A DNA stretch of 64,000 nt from Limnobacter sp. MED105 (GTDB lineage Bacteria > Pseudomonadota > Gammaproteobacteria > Burkholderiales > Burkholderiaceae_B), in assembly GCF_000170915.1 (NCBI RefSeq), contig NZ_ABCT01000012.1, positions 1 through 64,000 on the forward strand. The letters are read 5' to 3'. Numbering within the stretch: position 1 is the stretch's first letter; every line of letters starts with the position of its first letter. Below the pieces are notes generated by a model that was not told the DNA's origin, ran no database searches, and saw nothing but the letters and a program-made list of their open reading frames with translations. Position numbers and translations under genes: made by a program. Positions 50,003 through 58,694 of the stretch are shown here, piece by piece.

Positions 50003-50752
50003 CTACAATCCAAATTTCAGTATTCTTGCGGCTGGTCGGCTCACGCTGGAGCCACCCGAGCCTTGTTCAGGGCTGGAGCCTGGTGACTCCGCCAATCTTC
50101 TTTTCGCAATATTCCGGGGCAACACAGTGCCTGCGTCGTGGCGACACTTGTCGAAATAATCCAGCCATGGTTGAACCTGAGCATTGGCCAGTGTTTGTCC
50201 TCCACATTGTTCTACAAACTCCTGGTCGGTTCGTCTGGCTTTGTAATCGGCCAGGCAGTCCGCCAACATTCCTGTCTGCAGGCCATGAATGGAATGCGGG
50301 TTGAATTGGTACTTCAGAAAACCCGGGGTGCTGGAATGGACAATGTCAATTTTCAGGTCGGGCGCATTGTCGCGCGGCATGTGCAACACATGCGCAAAAT
50401 TCGCGTCGCGTTTCAAATTCAGTCCGCCCAGTGTTTCTGTGTTCGCAAGCTCTACGCGACGAATCGCAGTGTCATTGACAACCAGATCTAGATCATGAGG
50501 CATTGGCAATGCACACGTGGCGTTGGGGTGTTCAAGTGCATGAAGGTGCATGCTGGCGCTACCCACCAAAGTGTAGTTACCGCGACCGCCCAGCAGGGTG
50601 TCCAGAGCGTGAATCAGTTTGTTTGCATCGATGCCGGGCAGAGCGCTTTCAAGGGCAGTTGTAATGAGGGGGGAAATTGCCTGCAGCATTTGAGATCGAT
50701 TTGGTGACAGGTGAAGGGGATGGGAACTACCAGTTGCTGCTGAAGGGCTCAT
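50003..50752 (-). CDS. Hypothetical protein, nucleotidyltransferase-fold candidate
   Basis: Protein of 249 residues beginning MSPSAATGSSH. The core has YTLVGSASMHLHAL, then 12 residues later MPHDLDLVV, and APDLKIDIV. This spacing (GS, D-x-D, then a third Asp in a hydrophobic strand) resembles the minimal nucleotidyltransferase/AbiEii-like fold. The C-terminus is Ser/Gly-rich (SPGSSPEQGSGGSS). It starts 61 bases after the decarboxylase stop, on the same strand as the siderophore operon, and could be its last gene. I do not recognise the family; a siderophore role is not evident. Confidence 0.55.
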   Translation of the reverse strand: MSPSAATGSSHPLHLSPNRSQMLQAISPLITTALESALPGIDANKLIHALDTLLGGRGNYTLVGSASMHLHALEHPNATCALPMPHDLDLVVNDTAIRRVELANTETLGGLNLKRDANFAHVLHMPRDNAPDLKIDIVHSSTPGFLKYQFNPHSIHGLQTGMLADCLADYKARRTDQEFVEQCGGQTLANAQVQPWLDYFDKCRHDAGTVLPRNIAKRRLAESPGSSPEQGSGGSSVSRPAARILKFGL

Positions 50753-50813
50753 ATTGATCAAGTTGGGTTGTTTAATCGAAGTAAGTAGCTTCCTTGGACA
50801 AAGAGTTCAGGTT

Positions 50814-51989
50814 TTAAGTTAAATAGATTATTTGGGGTGCGGCGTGCATCAAGAAATTCTGGTGTGAAATATTCCACGCGTAAGCACCTGCCAGCGTAAA
50901 CACCATGTAGTCGCCCAAAGCCAATTCCTGAACCGTTAATTGCTGGTGCAGGCGGTCTTTCGGGGTACACAGTTGCCCCACTACATTCACGGTTGAATTA
51001 ACTACAACAGCGGTTTGCCCGTTGCGGTGCACCCACACCGGGTGGTTGTGGCCTTGCGCCGCCGGGGTTCTGAAGTGGTGTGTGCCGCCTTTGCCAATGG
51101 CAAACCACTGCCCATGACTTTGTTTCAGGTCAATTACTTCCATCACGTAGTACCCACAAAATGCGCTCACGTAGCGGCCACATTCAAACCGGATTTGCCG
51201 TGTTTGCATGTCGTGCTGTGTGATCAATTCACCAAGTCCAGTGCAGAATTCTGCCCAGTTGAACTGTTCATCCACGCATTGGTAGTTCACCCCAATCCCG
51301 CCGCCCACATTGATCACTTTGCAGCGAATGTGCCATTGCGATTCCCATTGCCGGGTGATCTCGAAGTATCGCGCAATCAGTTTCAAGTGGTTCTCGACAC
51401 ATAATTGATGCGACATGGAATGAAAATGAAATCCTTCAAATTCAAGGTGCGGCGATTCTTGGAGCAGCGCCAGCGCGGTGCCTAGGTCGCAAGGGTCAAG
51501 CCCGAAAGGTGTGGCCTGACCGCCCATTTGCAGTTTGCTGCTGGCCACACCATCGAGCGTAATGTTCATGCGCAACATGATGGCTTGGGTTTGCCCTGTG
51601 TTGGCGCAAACCAATGCAAGGCGTTTCAGTTCAGTCAGGCTTTCCACATGAATGCAGGCCACTTTTTGGTGTAGTGACTGTTGCAAATCTTCAGTGGTTT
51701 TACCCGGTCCACCAAAAATAAGTGGTTTGCTAAAGTGCTGGTCATTCAGGTGGGCAAGTTCGCCAGCGGATGCGGCTTCAAAACCGTCCACATGCGGAGC
51801 AAGTGTGTTCAACAGGCGTACATCGGGGTTGGCTTTGGCCGCGTAATACAGTTCGCAATTGCGTGGCAGATGCCGTTTCATGTATTGCGCATGTGCGGCC
51901 AGGGCGGGCAAGTTGTACACATAGGCGCACCAGGGTGGTGTGCCGGAATTCGCCTGTTTAGTGAGCAGTGTGTTCAGCGTGTTTGTCAT
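50814..51989 (-). CDS. Type III PLP-dependent decarboxylase (PvsE-like)
   Basis: Alanine-racemase-fold decarboxylase of 391 residues. PLP Lys52 is in LYYAAKANPDVRLL; FEGFHFHSMSH, VINVGGGIGVNY and RFECGRYVSAFCGYYV bind the phosphate and substrate, and GQLCTPKDRL carries the C-terminal Cys-Asp pair of the DapDC family. In vibrioferrin (PvsE) and staphyloferrin B (SbnH) pathways such enzymes decarboxylate an amino-acid-derived part of the siderophore. Its start (ATG at 51989; a TTG at 51998 is also in frame) overlaps the end of the IucA/IucC gene by 32 bases. Confidence 0.9.
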   Translation of the reverse strand: MTNTLNTLLTKQANSGTPPWCAYVYNLPALAAHAQYMKRHLPRNCELYYAAKANPDVRLLNTLAPHVDGFEAASAGELAHLNDQHFSKPLIFGGPGKTTEDLQQSLHQKVACIHVESLTELKRLALVCANTGQTQAIMLRMNITLDGVASSKLQMGGQATPFGLDPCDLGTALALLQESPHLEFEGFHFHSMSHQLCVENHLKLIARYFEITRQWESQWHIRCKVINVGGGIGVNYQCVDEQFNWAEFCTGLGELITQHDMQTRQIRFECGRYVSAFCGYYVMEVIDLKQSHGQWFAIGKGGTHHFRTPAAQGHNHPVWVHRNGQTAVVVNSTVNVVGQLCTPKDRLHQQLTVQELALGDYMVFTLAGAYAWNISHQNFLMHAAPQIIYLT

Positions 51990-53712
51990 GGTGTGCAATC
52001 AGTGGGTGTGAAAGGAATGTGTAGTCGGAAAGGCGATCAGCCTTTTTGAACAAACGTGTTTTGAGGTTGTTTTTCGATGCCAGTGCATGGCCTTGCAGCA
52101 AATCGCAAAGCGCTTGCGGCGTACCCAAGGCACGGCTGGTTTGCTGGATCAGTTTTGCAAGGCATTGCCAGGCGCGTTGTTCAAGCCCCGGCGTGTGTTG
52201 GCAGGCGTGAAAAATCATCTCGGCAATGTTGTTGACCAACAGGCAGTAGCTGACCCTTTTCCAGCCTTGGTCTTCGGAATAATGCACCGAGGCAATGGCA
52301 CGTTCCGAGAGGCCGTTCAGTCGATCAGAAGGCCAGTGTTGTGGAATTAGTTTGGTGCCTTCCAGGTCGCGGATCCACACGCGCACAGGCAAGCCGTTTT
52401 CCTGTGCAAGCACGGTGTTTTGCAAATGCGGTTCAAGCACCACACCGTGTTTGAACAACAGGGTCAGGGTGCCGGGCACCAGCAGTTTGAGATAGTTTTG
52501 CAGCCAAGTCAGGGTGAATTCGGCTTTACTTTCGCCGCGCCGCTGGGCTTGCTCGTCAAGCCGCTGCGCCAGTTGGCTTTGGCCTACCGTGTCCCAGGAT
52601 GCAAGCGTGCCAGCCATGTGAATGTCGGTGTACTGGCTTTGCAGTTGTTCCCTGAAAATAATGCCAAAGCTTTCTTGCAGGTTTACAACATCATCGTGGC
52701 TGGCTGTTGCATCAGCCTGTGACAAGTCAATCGTGCTGGCAGCAGGTTCGCGCAACATGCGAAAGCCCGGGTGTGCGTGTTCAACCTGTTCAAATGTGTG
52801 CGCAAGCAATTGGGTCATGCCTACTGCACTTTCAAGTTCGTACCATGCATTTTTGCGGATGCAATTGGTGAGCCGCACATGGATGGAGCATTTCAGAAAC
52901 ACATCCAATTCGGGGTGGTACAACGTGCGCACCGATGAAGTGGGCCACACCACTTTGCCCAAGGGTCCAAGGTGGCGAATCAGTTTGTTCTGGCTTGCTT
53001 GCTGATAAATTCCGGACTGTAGAACAAGCTCCACTTCCCAGGGGTGGCATGGGTAAAGGCCCGTACGCCCGGTCAGTGTTTCAGACACTTTGTCGATCAC
53101 GGGGCTGCCCAGCTCTTTCAGTAAAACCGGGTTGATTTCAAACCAGTGCAACTGGAACGCGGCCCCCACTTCTGGTGAACACAGCAGCAGTTGCTCCGCC
53201 TGCACACCCGATCGGCTTTTCGGGCTGGGGTGAAACGGATGCCCCCACAGCAGTGATTGCTCGGTGTGCTGCAAGGCGTTGATATAGGGCACCCGGGCAT
53301 GCGCCAAAAACCGTTGCATGTTTTGCAGGCTGTTGTGGATTTGGACCTGTAATTCAATATTGGGTTCGGTTTGCGTCAGCATGGCCATGTGTTCAAGCAG
53401 GGCCTGAATGGCGGCATGGGTGCCCAGTACTTGCCAAGGCTTGCCCATGGGTTTGCCAAACAGTTTCGAGCCCAGTTTGATCTGGTTCAGTGCGCCCCGT
53501 GCTTGTACTTTGAAGGCTATTTTCAGCAGGGGGTAAGCCGTACGAATTCTCACGGTTTCGCCTTCCAGCAAATCGCTCTGCAGGGCTTTGGGCAGGTCGC
53601 CCTGCGCATGCCAGTCGACCAATTGATGCGGCACTGCAAATTCGCGCAGGTAGCAATTCAGCAGGTGGTTCAGGCTGTGGTGTTCGGCCTGGTGTTGTTC
53701 ATAGGTATACAT
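51958..53712 (-). CDS. IucA/IucC family NIS synthetase (PvsD-like)
   Basis: NRPS-independent siderophore synthetase of 584 residues. HPFHPSPKSRSGV at 158-170 is the ATP-binding motif of NIS enzymes, followed by GLYPCHPWEVELV and FLKCSIHVRLTNCIRKNAW (substrate/ATP site), and FerIIC-like C-terminal HPLIAHHDKH. It condenses a carboxylate (citrate or its derivative) with an amine or alcohol. It overlaps the MFS gene upstream by 43 bases and the decarboxylase downstream by 32. AGGATC upstream supports the start. Confidence 0.92.
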   Translation of the reverse strand: MYTYEQHQAEHHSLNHLLNCYLREFAVPHQLVDWHAQGDLPKALQSDLLEGETVRIRTAYPLLKIAFKVQARGALNQIKLGSKLFGKPMGKPWQVLGTHAAIQALLEHMAMLTQTEPNIELQVQIHNSLQNMQRFLAHARVPYINALQHTEQSLLWGHPFHPSPKSRSGVQAEQLLLCSPEVGAAFQLHWFEINPVLLKELGSPVIDKVSETLTGRTGLYPCHPWEVELVLQSGIYQQASQNKLIRHLGPLGKVVWPTSSVRTLYHPELDVFLKCSIHVRLTNCIRKNAWYELESAVGMTQLLAHTFEQVEHAHPGFRMLREPAASTIDLSQADATASHDDVVNLQESFGIIFREQLQSQYTDIHMAGTLASWDTVGQSQLAQRLDEQAQRRGESKAEFTLTWLQNYLKLLVPGTLTLLFKHGVVLEPHLQNTVLAQENGLPVRVWIRDLEGTKLIPQHWPSDRLNGLSERAIASVHYSEDQGWKRVSYCLLVNNIAEMIFHACQHTPGLEQRAWQCLAKLIQQTSRALGTPQALCDLLQGHALASKNNLKTRLFKKADRLSDYTFLSHPLIAHHDKHAEHTAH

Positions 53713-54866
53713 GGACGTGATCCTGTTTTTTGAATGTGGTGAACAAGGGGCATGGCAGCAAGGCTTGCCACGGCGGAAAGCAGAAAAGGTGAAGCAAGGT
53801 TCATGTGGTTAACTGCAAAACCGGCTGCAATGCCAGCAGCCACGCCAGCCAGTTTTCCAACGCTGTCGAGTGAGCCAAACCAGGTGCCCGCGCGCGCTGC
53901 CTGAAAAGACTTTGCGACCAGTTGATGAATACCGTGATAACCCAGCCAAATACCAACACCAAACAAAACACGGGCGGCAGCAAGGGCCAGCCCGCTGTTG
54001 AATTGCCACTGCATGCACGCTGCAACTGCAAGGGCCAGCATGCTGAAGTGGCAATTGAAAGCCCAGTTTGGCAGGCGCTTTTTCAGCAGCGGTTGAAGCA
54101 GCAGATAAACAAGGTGGGGCAGCACGTACAGCAGGGCAATGGCAGTGGTACTTGCAATGCCCGGCGCAGCATAGGGCAGGAAGTAGGGGAAGGTAACCAC
54201 CATGGCAAAGCAGAACAGGGCTTGCAGGCTGCACACCGAGGCGGCCGATGCATATTGCATTGGGGCGGATGTGTTGCCGGGTGTGCTCACTGCGCTTGCT
54301 GTTGAAGATTGCGACGGGTGTGAATCTTTGGGCAGCGTGCAGGCATACAGTGCGCCCAGCATGGGTAGGGTTGCCAACACAATGTACAGGTGTTGCAGCC
54401 TGAAGTATTGAATGCCCACAGCCAGCACCAATGGTGCGGTAACCAGCGCCATGCGTGCGCTGAATTGCGTCCAGTTCAAGGTGTTGGACAGCGTTTCACG
54501 CGGCATGGTGGTGGCCAGGTAGGAATTGGCGGCAGCCAAGGTGCCGCCCATCAAACCTTGCAGGGTTAAGGCCATGAGCAGTTCTGCCACTGAACTTGAA
54601 ATACCCACCCACAAAAAAGCAAGTGCCAAACCTGCCAACGCACGGATCAGCGAGAAGCGCCTGCCAAAACGATCAGCCACCTTGCCCCACAAAGGGCCGC
54701 TGAGTGCGGTCAACAGGGTGGGCCATGCAAACACAAAACCGATCCAGGGGCTGTTCGATGGCAGCCCCAAATCAGTGAACAGCACGGGCAAGTAAAGTGG
54801 CATGCCCAGCACGGTGAATGCCGCCAGAAAATGACAGGCCAGTACAGCAAACAGCACGCGGTTCAT
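53670..54866 (-). CDS. MFS transporter, siderophore exporter (PvsC-like)
   Basis: Inner-membrane transporter of 398 residues with about 12 helices, starting MNRVLFAVLACHFLAAFTVLG. The MFS motif GPLWGKVADRFGRRFSL is between helices 2 and 3. The start at 54866 overlaps the IucA/IucC stop by four bases; a longer in-frame ORF to 54995 would put a 43-residue, Arg-rich tail in front. Position between the two NIS synthetases is that of PvsC, the vibrioferrin exporter, so siderophore export is the likely role. Confidence 0.88.
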   Translation of the reverse strand: MNRVLFAVLACHFLAAFTVLGMPLYLPVLFTDLGLPSNSPWIGFVFAWPTLLTALSGPLWGKVADRFGRRFSLIRALAGLALAFLWVGISSSVAELLMALTLQGLMGGTLAAANSYLATTMPRETLSNTLNWTQFSARMALVTAPLVLAVGIQYFRLQHLYIVLATLPMLGALYACTLPKDSHPSQSSTASAVSTPGNTSAPMQYASAASVCSLQALFCFAMVVTFPYFLPYAAPGIASTTAIALLYVLPHLVYLLLQPLLKKRLPNWAFNCHFSMLALAVAACMQWQFNSGLALAAARVLFGVGIWLGYHGIHQLVAKSFQAARAGTWFGSLDSVGKLAGVAAGIAAGFAVNHMNLASPFLLSAVASLAAMPLVHHIQKTGSRPCIPMNNTRPNTTA

Positions 54867-56569
54867 GGCAGGTCTCGCAAGGGGTTGGGGCCTGTCATGC
54901 CGTAAAACTTGTTCACATCGCTTGCACCGCATTCCTGTTTGCTCAGCAGGCTTGCGCTTTGCAACAGGTACTTCACAGGGTGCATGCGGGCGCACAGCAA
55001 CAGTTCTGTGGCCAGGTCGGTGTCGAAACCTTCCAGGCGCAAGTTGTGCAAGGTGTGTTCAATGGCACGGCGCAAGGTGAGCAAGGCTTGTTGGCGGTTC
55101 AGTGCGCCGCTTTGTGCAAGCCCGTCGAGTACGACCAGCAAATTCAGTTGCAGGGTAATGGTGATGAACATGTGGGCCAGCGGTGCTTCGTCGTTCACCA
55201 GAATGCGTGCGTCTTGCAGCATGTGCACATGGTGCCCGCGGCTTGCAGCAGCCGACTCGAAGCGGTTTGGCCACAGGCGTGCGGCGTCGTTGTCTTTCAT
55301 CACAAGCGTGGGTGCAAGCCCTGGGCGCAGCGACAACACCGAATTCTGTTGATTCGATTCCAGCGCAATGCCGTGTTGAATCCACAAACGCAGGTGCACG
55401 CCAATCATTAATGTGCAATAACTGGCCCACCAGCTTTGCAGGCTTTGTGCGTGTTGATCCAGGTATTCAAGCAGGTAGGGCTTGCCGCTGGGCATGGGGC
55501 TGCACAGTGTGGCCACAGTGGCCAGTGTTTCATCGGGCAATTCTGGCGGGTACTGGCGGTGCAAAAAACCTGCAGCGTTGAGCTGCTTGTAGCAGCCCGT
55601 AAACGATTCATCCACATGCCGGTACAAACCTTTTATTCCTTCGTTTGTTTGTTCGATCGACGCAAGCGCTTGCGCAAACCAGTCACCGTCTTTCAGGGTG
55701 GAGGGTTTGATGTAGCGAATGTTTTTTTGACCCAGCGTGGCAATCGGCATGGGTAGTTTGATGTGTGAGGCGGGGTGATTCAGCACGGCCACGGTACGCA
55801 CCGACAGCGTGGGTTTGACGGGCAAATATGTGCGTGGTGCTTCAATGCTTTCTGGAATTTGCTGTGCAATTGCGGCGCGCATCATGGGGTGAACCGGCAG
55901 CAGTGTGTGGCTGTTGGCAAGCGATTGTGGCAAGCCCACATGCGCCAGTGTTGGCCACCACGCGGGCTCAGTGCCGGTGCCTTCAAATTCGCTTGCGGGC
56001 ACGGCAAACCAGGCCAACTCGAAAGTTGGGTTGAATTCCGGTGAATAGGCTTTCAGTTCGCTGGTTTGCATGCCGAATTTGGCACGGGCCGTGGGGTAAT
56101 AAGGGTGGTCCAGAAAGCTGGCCATTTGGTCGGCGTGCAACATGCGTTGTGCCCAGTTGCGTGTTGTGGAAACAAGGCCCAGTGCGTGTTGTTGTTCGGT
56201 GTAGGCCTGATCGCACAGCAGGGTTTGATCAATGGCGGCCTGCACTTCCAGTTCATAATTTTGGTACAGGGCTTTTGCTTCTTCGGGCAAACCTTGCGCC
56301 AGAAAACGGATCCATTGCCTTGCACCTTGTTGTTCAATCCACTGGCCGTGTTGCAGTGTTTCCCAGTGGGGGTTGATGGCCCGGTGTGTTTGCATGCTGG
56401 GGCTTTCTTTTACTTCGATCCGGCAGGCTTCGGGCAGGTGTTCAAACACCAGAAATGTGCGGCCTTCGCTTGCTTCAATGCGCGCCAGGCTCAGTATGTT
56501 GCGAACGTTTTCCCGTAGGCAGGCATTGATCAGCCTTAGCGCAATGCGCTGGTCGTGCAAGGCACTCAT
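54863..56569 (-). CDS. IucA/IucC family NIS synthetase (PvsB-like)
   Basis: NIS synthetase of 568 residues. HPYYPTARAKFGM (His155 onward) is the ATP-binding motif, with a Tyr in place of the second His seen in the other copy; TLLPVHPMMRAAI and SHIKLPMPIATLGQKNIRY follow. The C-terminal ferric iron reductase-like part is conserved. The sequence diverges strongly from the other IucA/IucC protein in the operon, so each probably performs a separate condensation. It overlaps the ATP-grasp gene by four bases. Confidence 0.9.
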   Translation of the reverse strand: MSALHDQRIALRLINACLRENVRNILSLARIEASEGRTFLVFEHLPEACRIEVKESPSMQTHRAINPHWETLQHGQWIEQQGARQWIRFLAQGLPEEAKALYQNYELEVQAAIDQTLLCDQAYTEQQHALGLVSTTRNWAQRMLHADQMASFLDHPYYPTARAKFGMQTSELKAYSPEFNPTFELAWFAVPASEFEGTGTEPAWWPTLAHVGLPQSLANSHTLLPVHPMMRAAIAQQIPESIEAPRTYLPVKPTLSVRTVAVLNHPASHIKLPMPIATLGQKNIRYIKPSTLKDGDWFAQALASIEQTNEGIKGLYRHVDESFTGCYKQLNAAGFLHRQYPPELPDETLATVATLCSPMPSGKPYLLEYLDQHAQSLQSWWASYCTLMIGVHLRLWIQHGIALESNQQNSVLSLRPGLAPTLVMKDNDAARLWPNRFESAAASRGHHVHMLQDARILVNDEAPLAHMFITITLQLNLLVVLDGLAQSGALNRQQALLTLRRAIEHTLHNLRLEGFDTDLATELLLCARMHPVKYLLQSASLLSKQECGASDVNKFYGMTGPNPLRDLP

Positions 56570-57723
56570 TGAACGCTCCAGGGGTTGCGGTTTTGTGTGT
56601 CGGTTCGCAGGTGTTGAAGTTCGCTGTCGGAATCGGCCTGAAAGGTGAACACGCCAATGTAGTCTTTGTTGGAATGGCTGATCTGGATGGTTTCCCCTTG
56701 CTGTTTAACGGCGCGGTACTGCACGGCGGCATTGTTTTCAATGCGTGGTGCCACGCGCAAGGTGCCGGCATGTGGAGCAACCAGGTAATCGATTTGTGCG
56801 CACCTGGGTTTTACGCGGGGTACTTCAATTTCTTGCCCAAGGTGGGTTTGCAGAATGGATTTGAACCAGCCTTGCTCCACCAGCTGATCAAGCAAGAATT
56901 CGCGGTTATCGCCAATGCTTCGGTAGTTGATTTCCACCAGCACCGGGCCGCGCGGGGTCACAATGAATTCGCTGTGGCAGGCCCCAAGCCCCACACCAAA
57001 CTGAACCAGGGTGTGTGCCATGTGTGTGCGCCACTGCCGCGTGTGCGGGCCATTCCACTGCGCAGCAGTTTCAACAAAATAGGGTGGGCTGGACAGGCTT
57101 ACGTCAAACCCGCCGATGGTGTGCAGGTGTTTGCCATTGCCCAATGTTTCAAGCGTAATCAGCGGGCCTTCCATGAATTCTTCCAGCAACACACTTTGCG
57201 ATTCATCAAGCTGTGCAAGGTGTTGTGTCAGTTGCGCGGGCGTGTCGATGCGAACCACGTCCATCGATGCCACACCCTGCGTGGGTTTGACCACCAAGGG
57301 GTAAGGCCATTCGCTGCGAACCGGGTCGGTGCGGCGAACGGTTTGGCTCCAGATGCTTGGCAAACCAAGGGATTCAAGCCGTTTGCGCATCCAGTGTTTG
57401 TTTTTCGCGTGGTAGCAAACCTTCGAAGATTTTGCGGGCAGACCCAGCAGGTCAGCCACCAGGGCGGTGCAGGTTTGAAGGTGATCGCTGTTGGAGAACA
57501 CAGCTTGCGGTTCAATGTTCAGTGCGGCAATCAAATCGATCACTGCAATAGGGTTGAACACATCGCATTCATGAACACGCACATTGGCAAGTGCTTGCTG
57601 GTGGGCATGGCCGTGGTCGGTCAATACAATCACGTCGTGATTCAGTGCTTGGGCGGCGGGAATGAATCCATCGACGATTGCGTTGTTCAGCACATGGGTC
57701 AGGAAAACAAGGGTGGGTTTCAA
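56566..57723 (-). CDS. ATP-grasp ligase (PvsA-like)
   Basis: Carboxylate-amine ligase of 385 residues. YPLVVKPTQGVASMDVVRI, LLEEFMEGPLITLETL and GACHSEFIVTPRGPVLVEINYRSIGDN are ATP-grasp Lys, Glu and metal-binding elements. The start is a TTG at 57723, six bases after AGGAG, directly following the aldolase stop; the frame is open further upstream but only through the aldolase gene. PvsA of vibrioferrin synthesis is such a ligase and joins amino acid and organic acid parts. It heads the pvs-like gene order. Confidence 0.88.
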   Translation of the reverse strand: MKPTLVFLTHVLNNAIVDGFIPAAQALNHDVIVLTDHGHAHQQALANVRVHECDVFNPIAVIDLIAALNIEPQAVFSNSDHLQTCTALVADLLGLPAKSSKVCYHAKNKHWMRKRLESLGLPSIWSQTVRRTDPVRSEWPYPLVVKPTQGVASMDVVRIDTPAQLTQHLAQLDESQSVLLEEFMEGPLITLETLGNGKHLHTIGGFDVSLSSPPYFVETAAQWNGPHTRQWRTHMAHTLVQFGVGLGACHSEFIVTPRGPVLVEINYRSIGDNREFLLDQLVEQGWFKSILQTHLGQEIEVPRVKPRCAQIDYLVAPHAGTLRVAPRIENNAAVQYRAVKQQGETIQISHSNKDYIGVFTFQADSDSELQHLRTDTQNRNPWSVQ

Positions 57724-57724
57724 T

Positions 57725-58483
57725 TCAGGCTCCTGGAAGGTTGTTTCGCAATGCTTTGGCGAAGTGGCTGCGGTCTTCGCCGCACAGAAAAAGTTTGCAG
57801 CCCAGGTCTTGCCAGTGCCGCAGTTGGCTTGGCGTTCGTGGGTTGGGGCAAAAAGGAACATCGGTTTGATGGCAAATTTGATGCACATTGTTCAAGGCGT
57901 TGAACACGTCGGGGTGCAGCGGGTTGGGGCCAAGACCCATGTTCAGTGCAAGGTCCAGTGCACCTTCCATGACAAAGCTGACGTGCCCGGTGGCAAGCAT
58001 CTGGGGCAGGGCATTCAAGCCTGCCTGGCTTTCAATCATGGGTACCAGCAGGGTGTGTTCGTTGGCCAGCGCAATGTAATCGTTCAGGGGCAACTGCCCG
58101 TAGCCGGTCACCGTGCCGCCTGTAATACCGCGCGCACCCAAGGGGGGAAATTTCATGGCTTGCGCTAGCGCTTGAATTTGATCCGCGGTTTCTGCGCGTG
58201 ACAACACAATGCCCATGGCCCCTGCATCCAGCAACTTGCCGATGAAGTTGGGGCGAACTTCTGCCACACGAACCAGTGGCACACAGCTGTGGTGGCGGCA
58301 GGTTTGAATACATTCGCGTAGGGTGTTTTCATCGAGCAGTACGTGCTCGGTGTCGATAATGACGAAGTGGTAGCCGCATTGGGCAATCATGTCGACGATC
58401 AGTGGTGAGGGCAGGGAATTCAGCAGGCCCAGCCAGGGCGATGTGCCAGCTTTTGTCTCGTGTAGCGGGATTGTGTGGATCAT
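57725..58483 (-). CDS. HpcH/HpaI aldolase family protein, SbnG-like
   Basis: Class II aldolase-fold protein of 252 residues. FVIIDTEHVLLDE (active-site region), LSRAETADQIQAL, LLVPMIESQAGL (metal-binding Glu) and VMEGALDLALNMGL match the family. SbnG of Staphylococcus aureus, of this family, is an iron-regulated citrate synthase that supplies citrate for staphyloferrin B. Citrate or a similar acid is needed by the NIS synthetases here, and the gene is the first of the operon, so an SbnG-like role is likely. A Fur-like site is immediately upstream. Confidence 0.85.
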   Translation of the reverse strand: MIHTIPLHETKAGTSPWLGLLNSLPSPLIVDMIAQCGYHFVIIDTEHVLLDENTLRECIQTCRHHSCVPLVRVAEVRPNFIGKLLDAGAMGIVLSRAETADQIQALAQAMKFPPLGARGITGGTVTGYGQLPLNDYIALANEHTLLVPMIESQAGLNALPQMLATGHVSFVMEGALDLALNMGLGPNPLHPDVFNALNNVHQICHQTDVPFCPNPRTPSQLRHWQDLGCKLFLCGEDRSHFAKALRNNLPGA

Positions 58484-58499
58484 TTTTATAGATAGTAAA

Positions 58500-58514
58500 T
58501 GAGAATGATTTATA
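58500..58514. promoter_or_regulatory. Fur box before the siderophore operon
   Basis: TGAGAATGATTTATA matches about 10 of 14 defined positions of the Fur consensus and lies 17 bases upstream of the aldolase start. Confidence 0.6.
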
Positions 58515-58654
58515 TTAACATTAATTAAAATAAGACTTCAAAGTATTTAACAATTCATCGCTCGAAATGGGGGTGGGTGCTCGAGTTGTGCTGCGAATTG
58601 GGAAAAAAAACAGCATTTCTGAATTTCATACAACAAACAGTTGGTAAAACTAAC

Positions 58655-58673
58655 GATAATGAGAACGATTTTT
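58655..58673. promoter_or_regulatory. Fur box before the siderophore receptor
   Basis: GATAATGAGAACGATTTTT matches 14 of 19 positions of the classical 19-bp Fur consensus, 22 bases before the receptor start at 58695. Confidence 0.7.
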
Positions 58674-58694
58674 ATTATTAAAAGGAAAACCGCA

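Noticed and set aside
56569-57903. 444-residue open frame on the plus strand
   Set aside because: It lies opposite the ATP-grasp ligase gene, has no recognisable domain and would disrupt the coupled siderophore operon.
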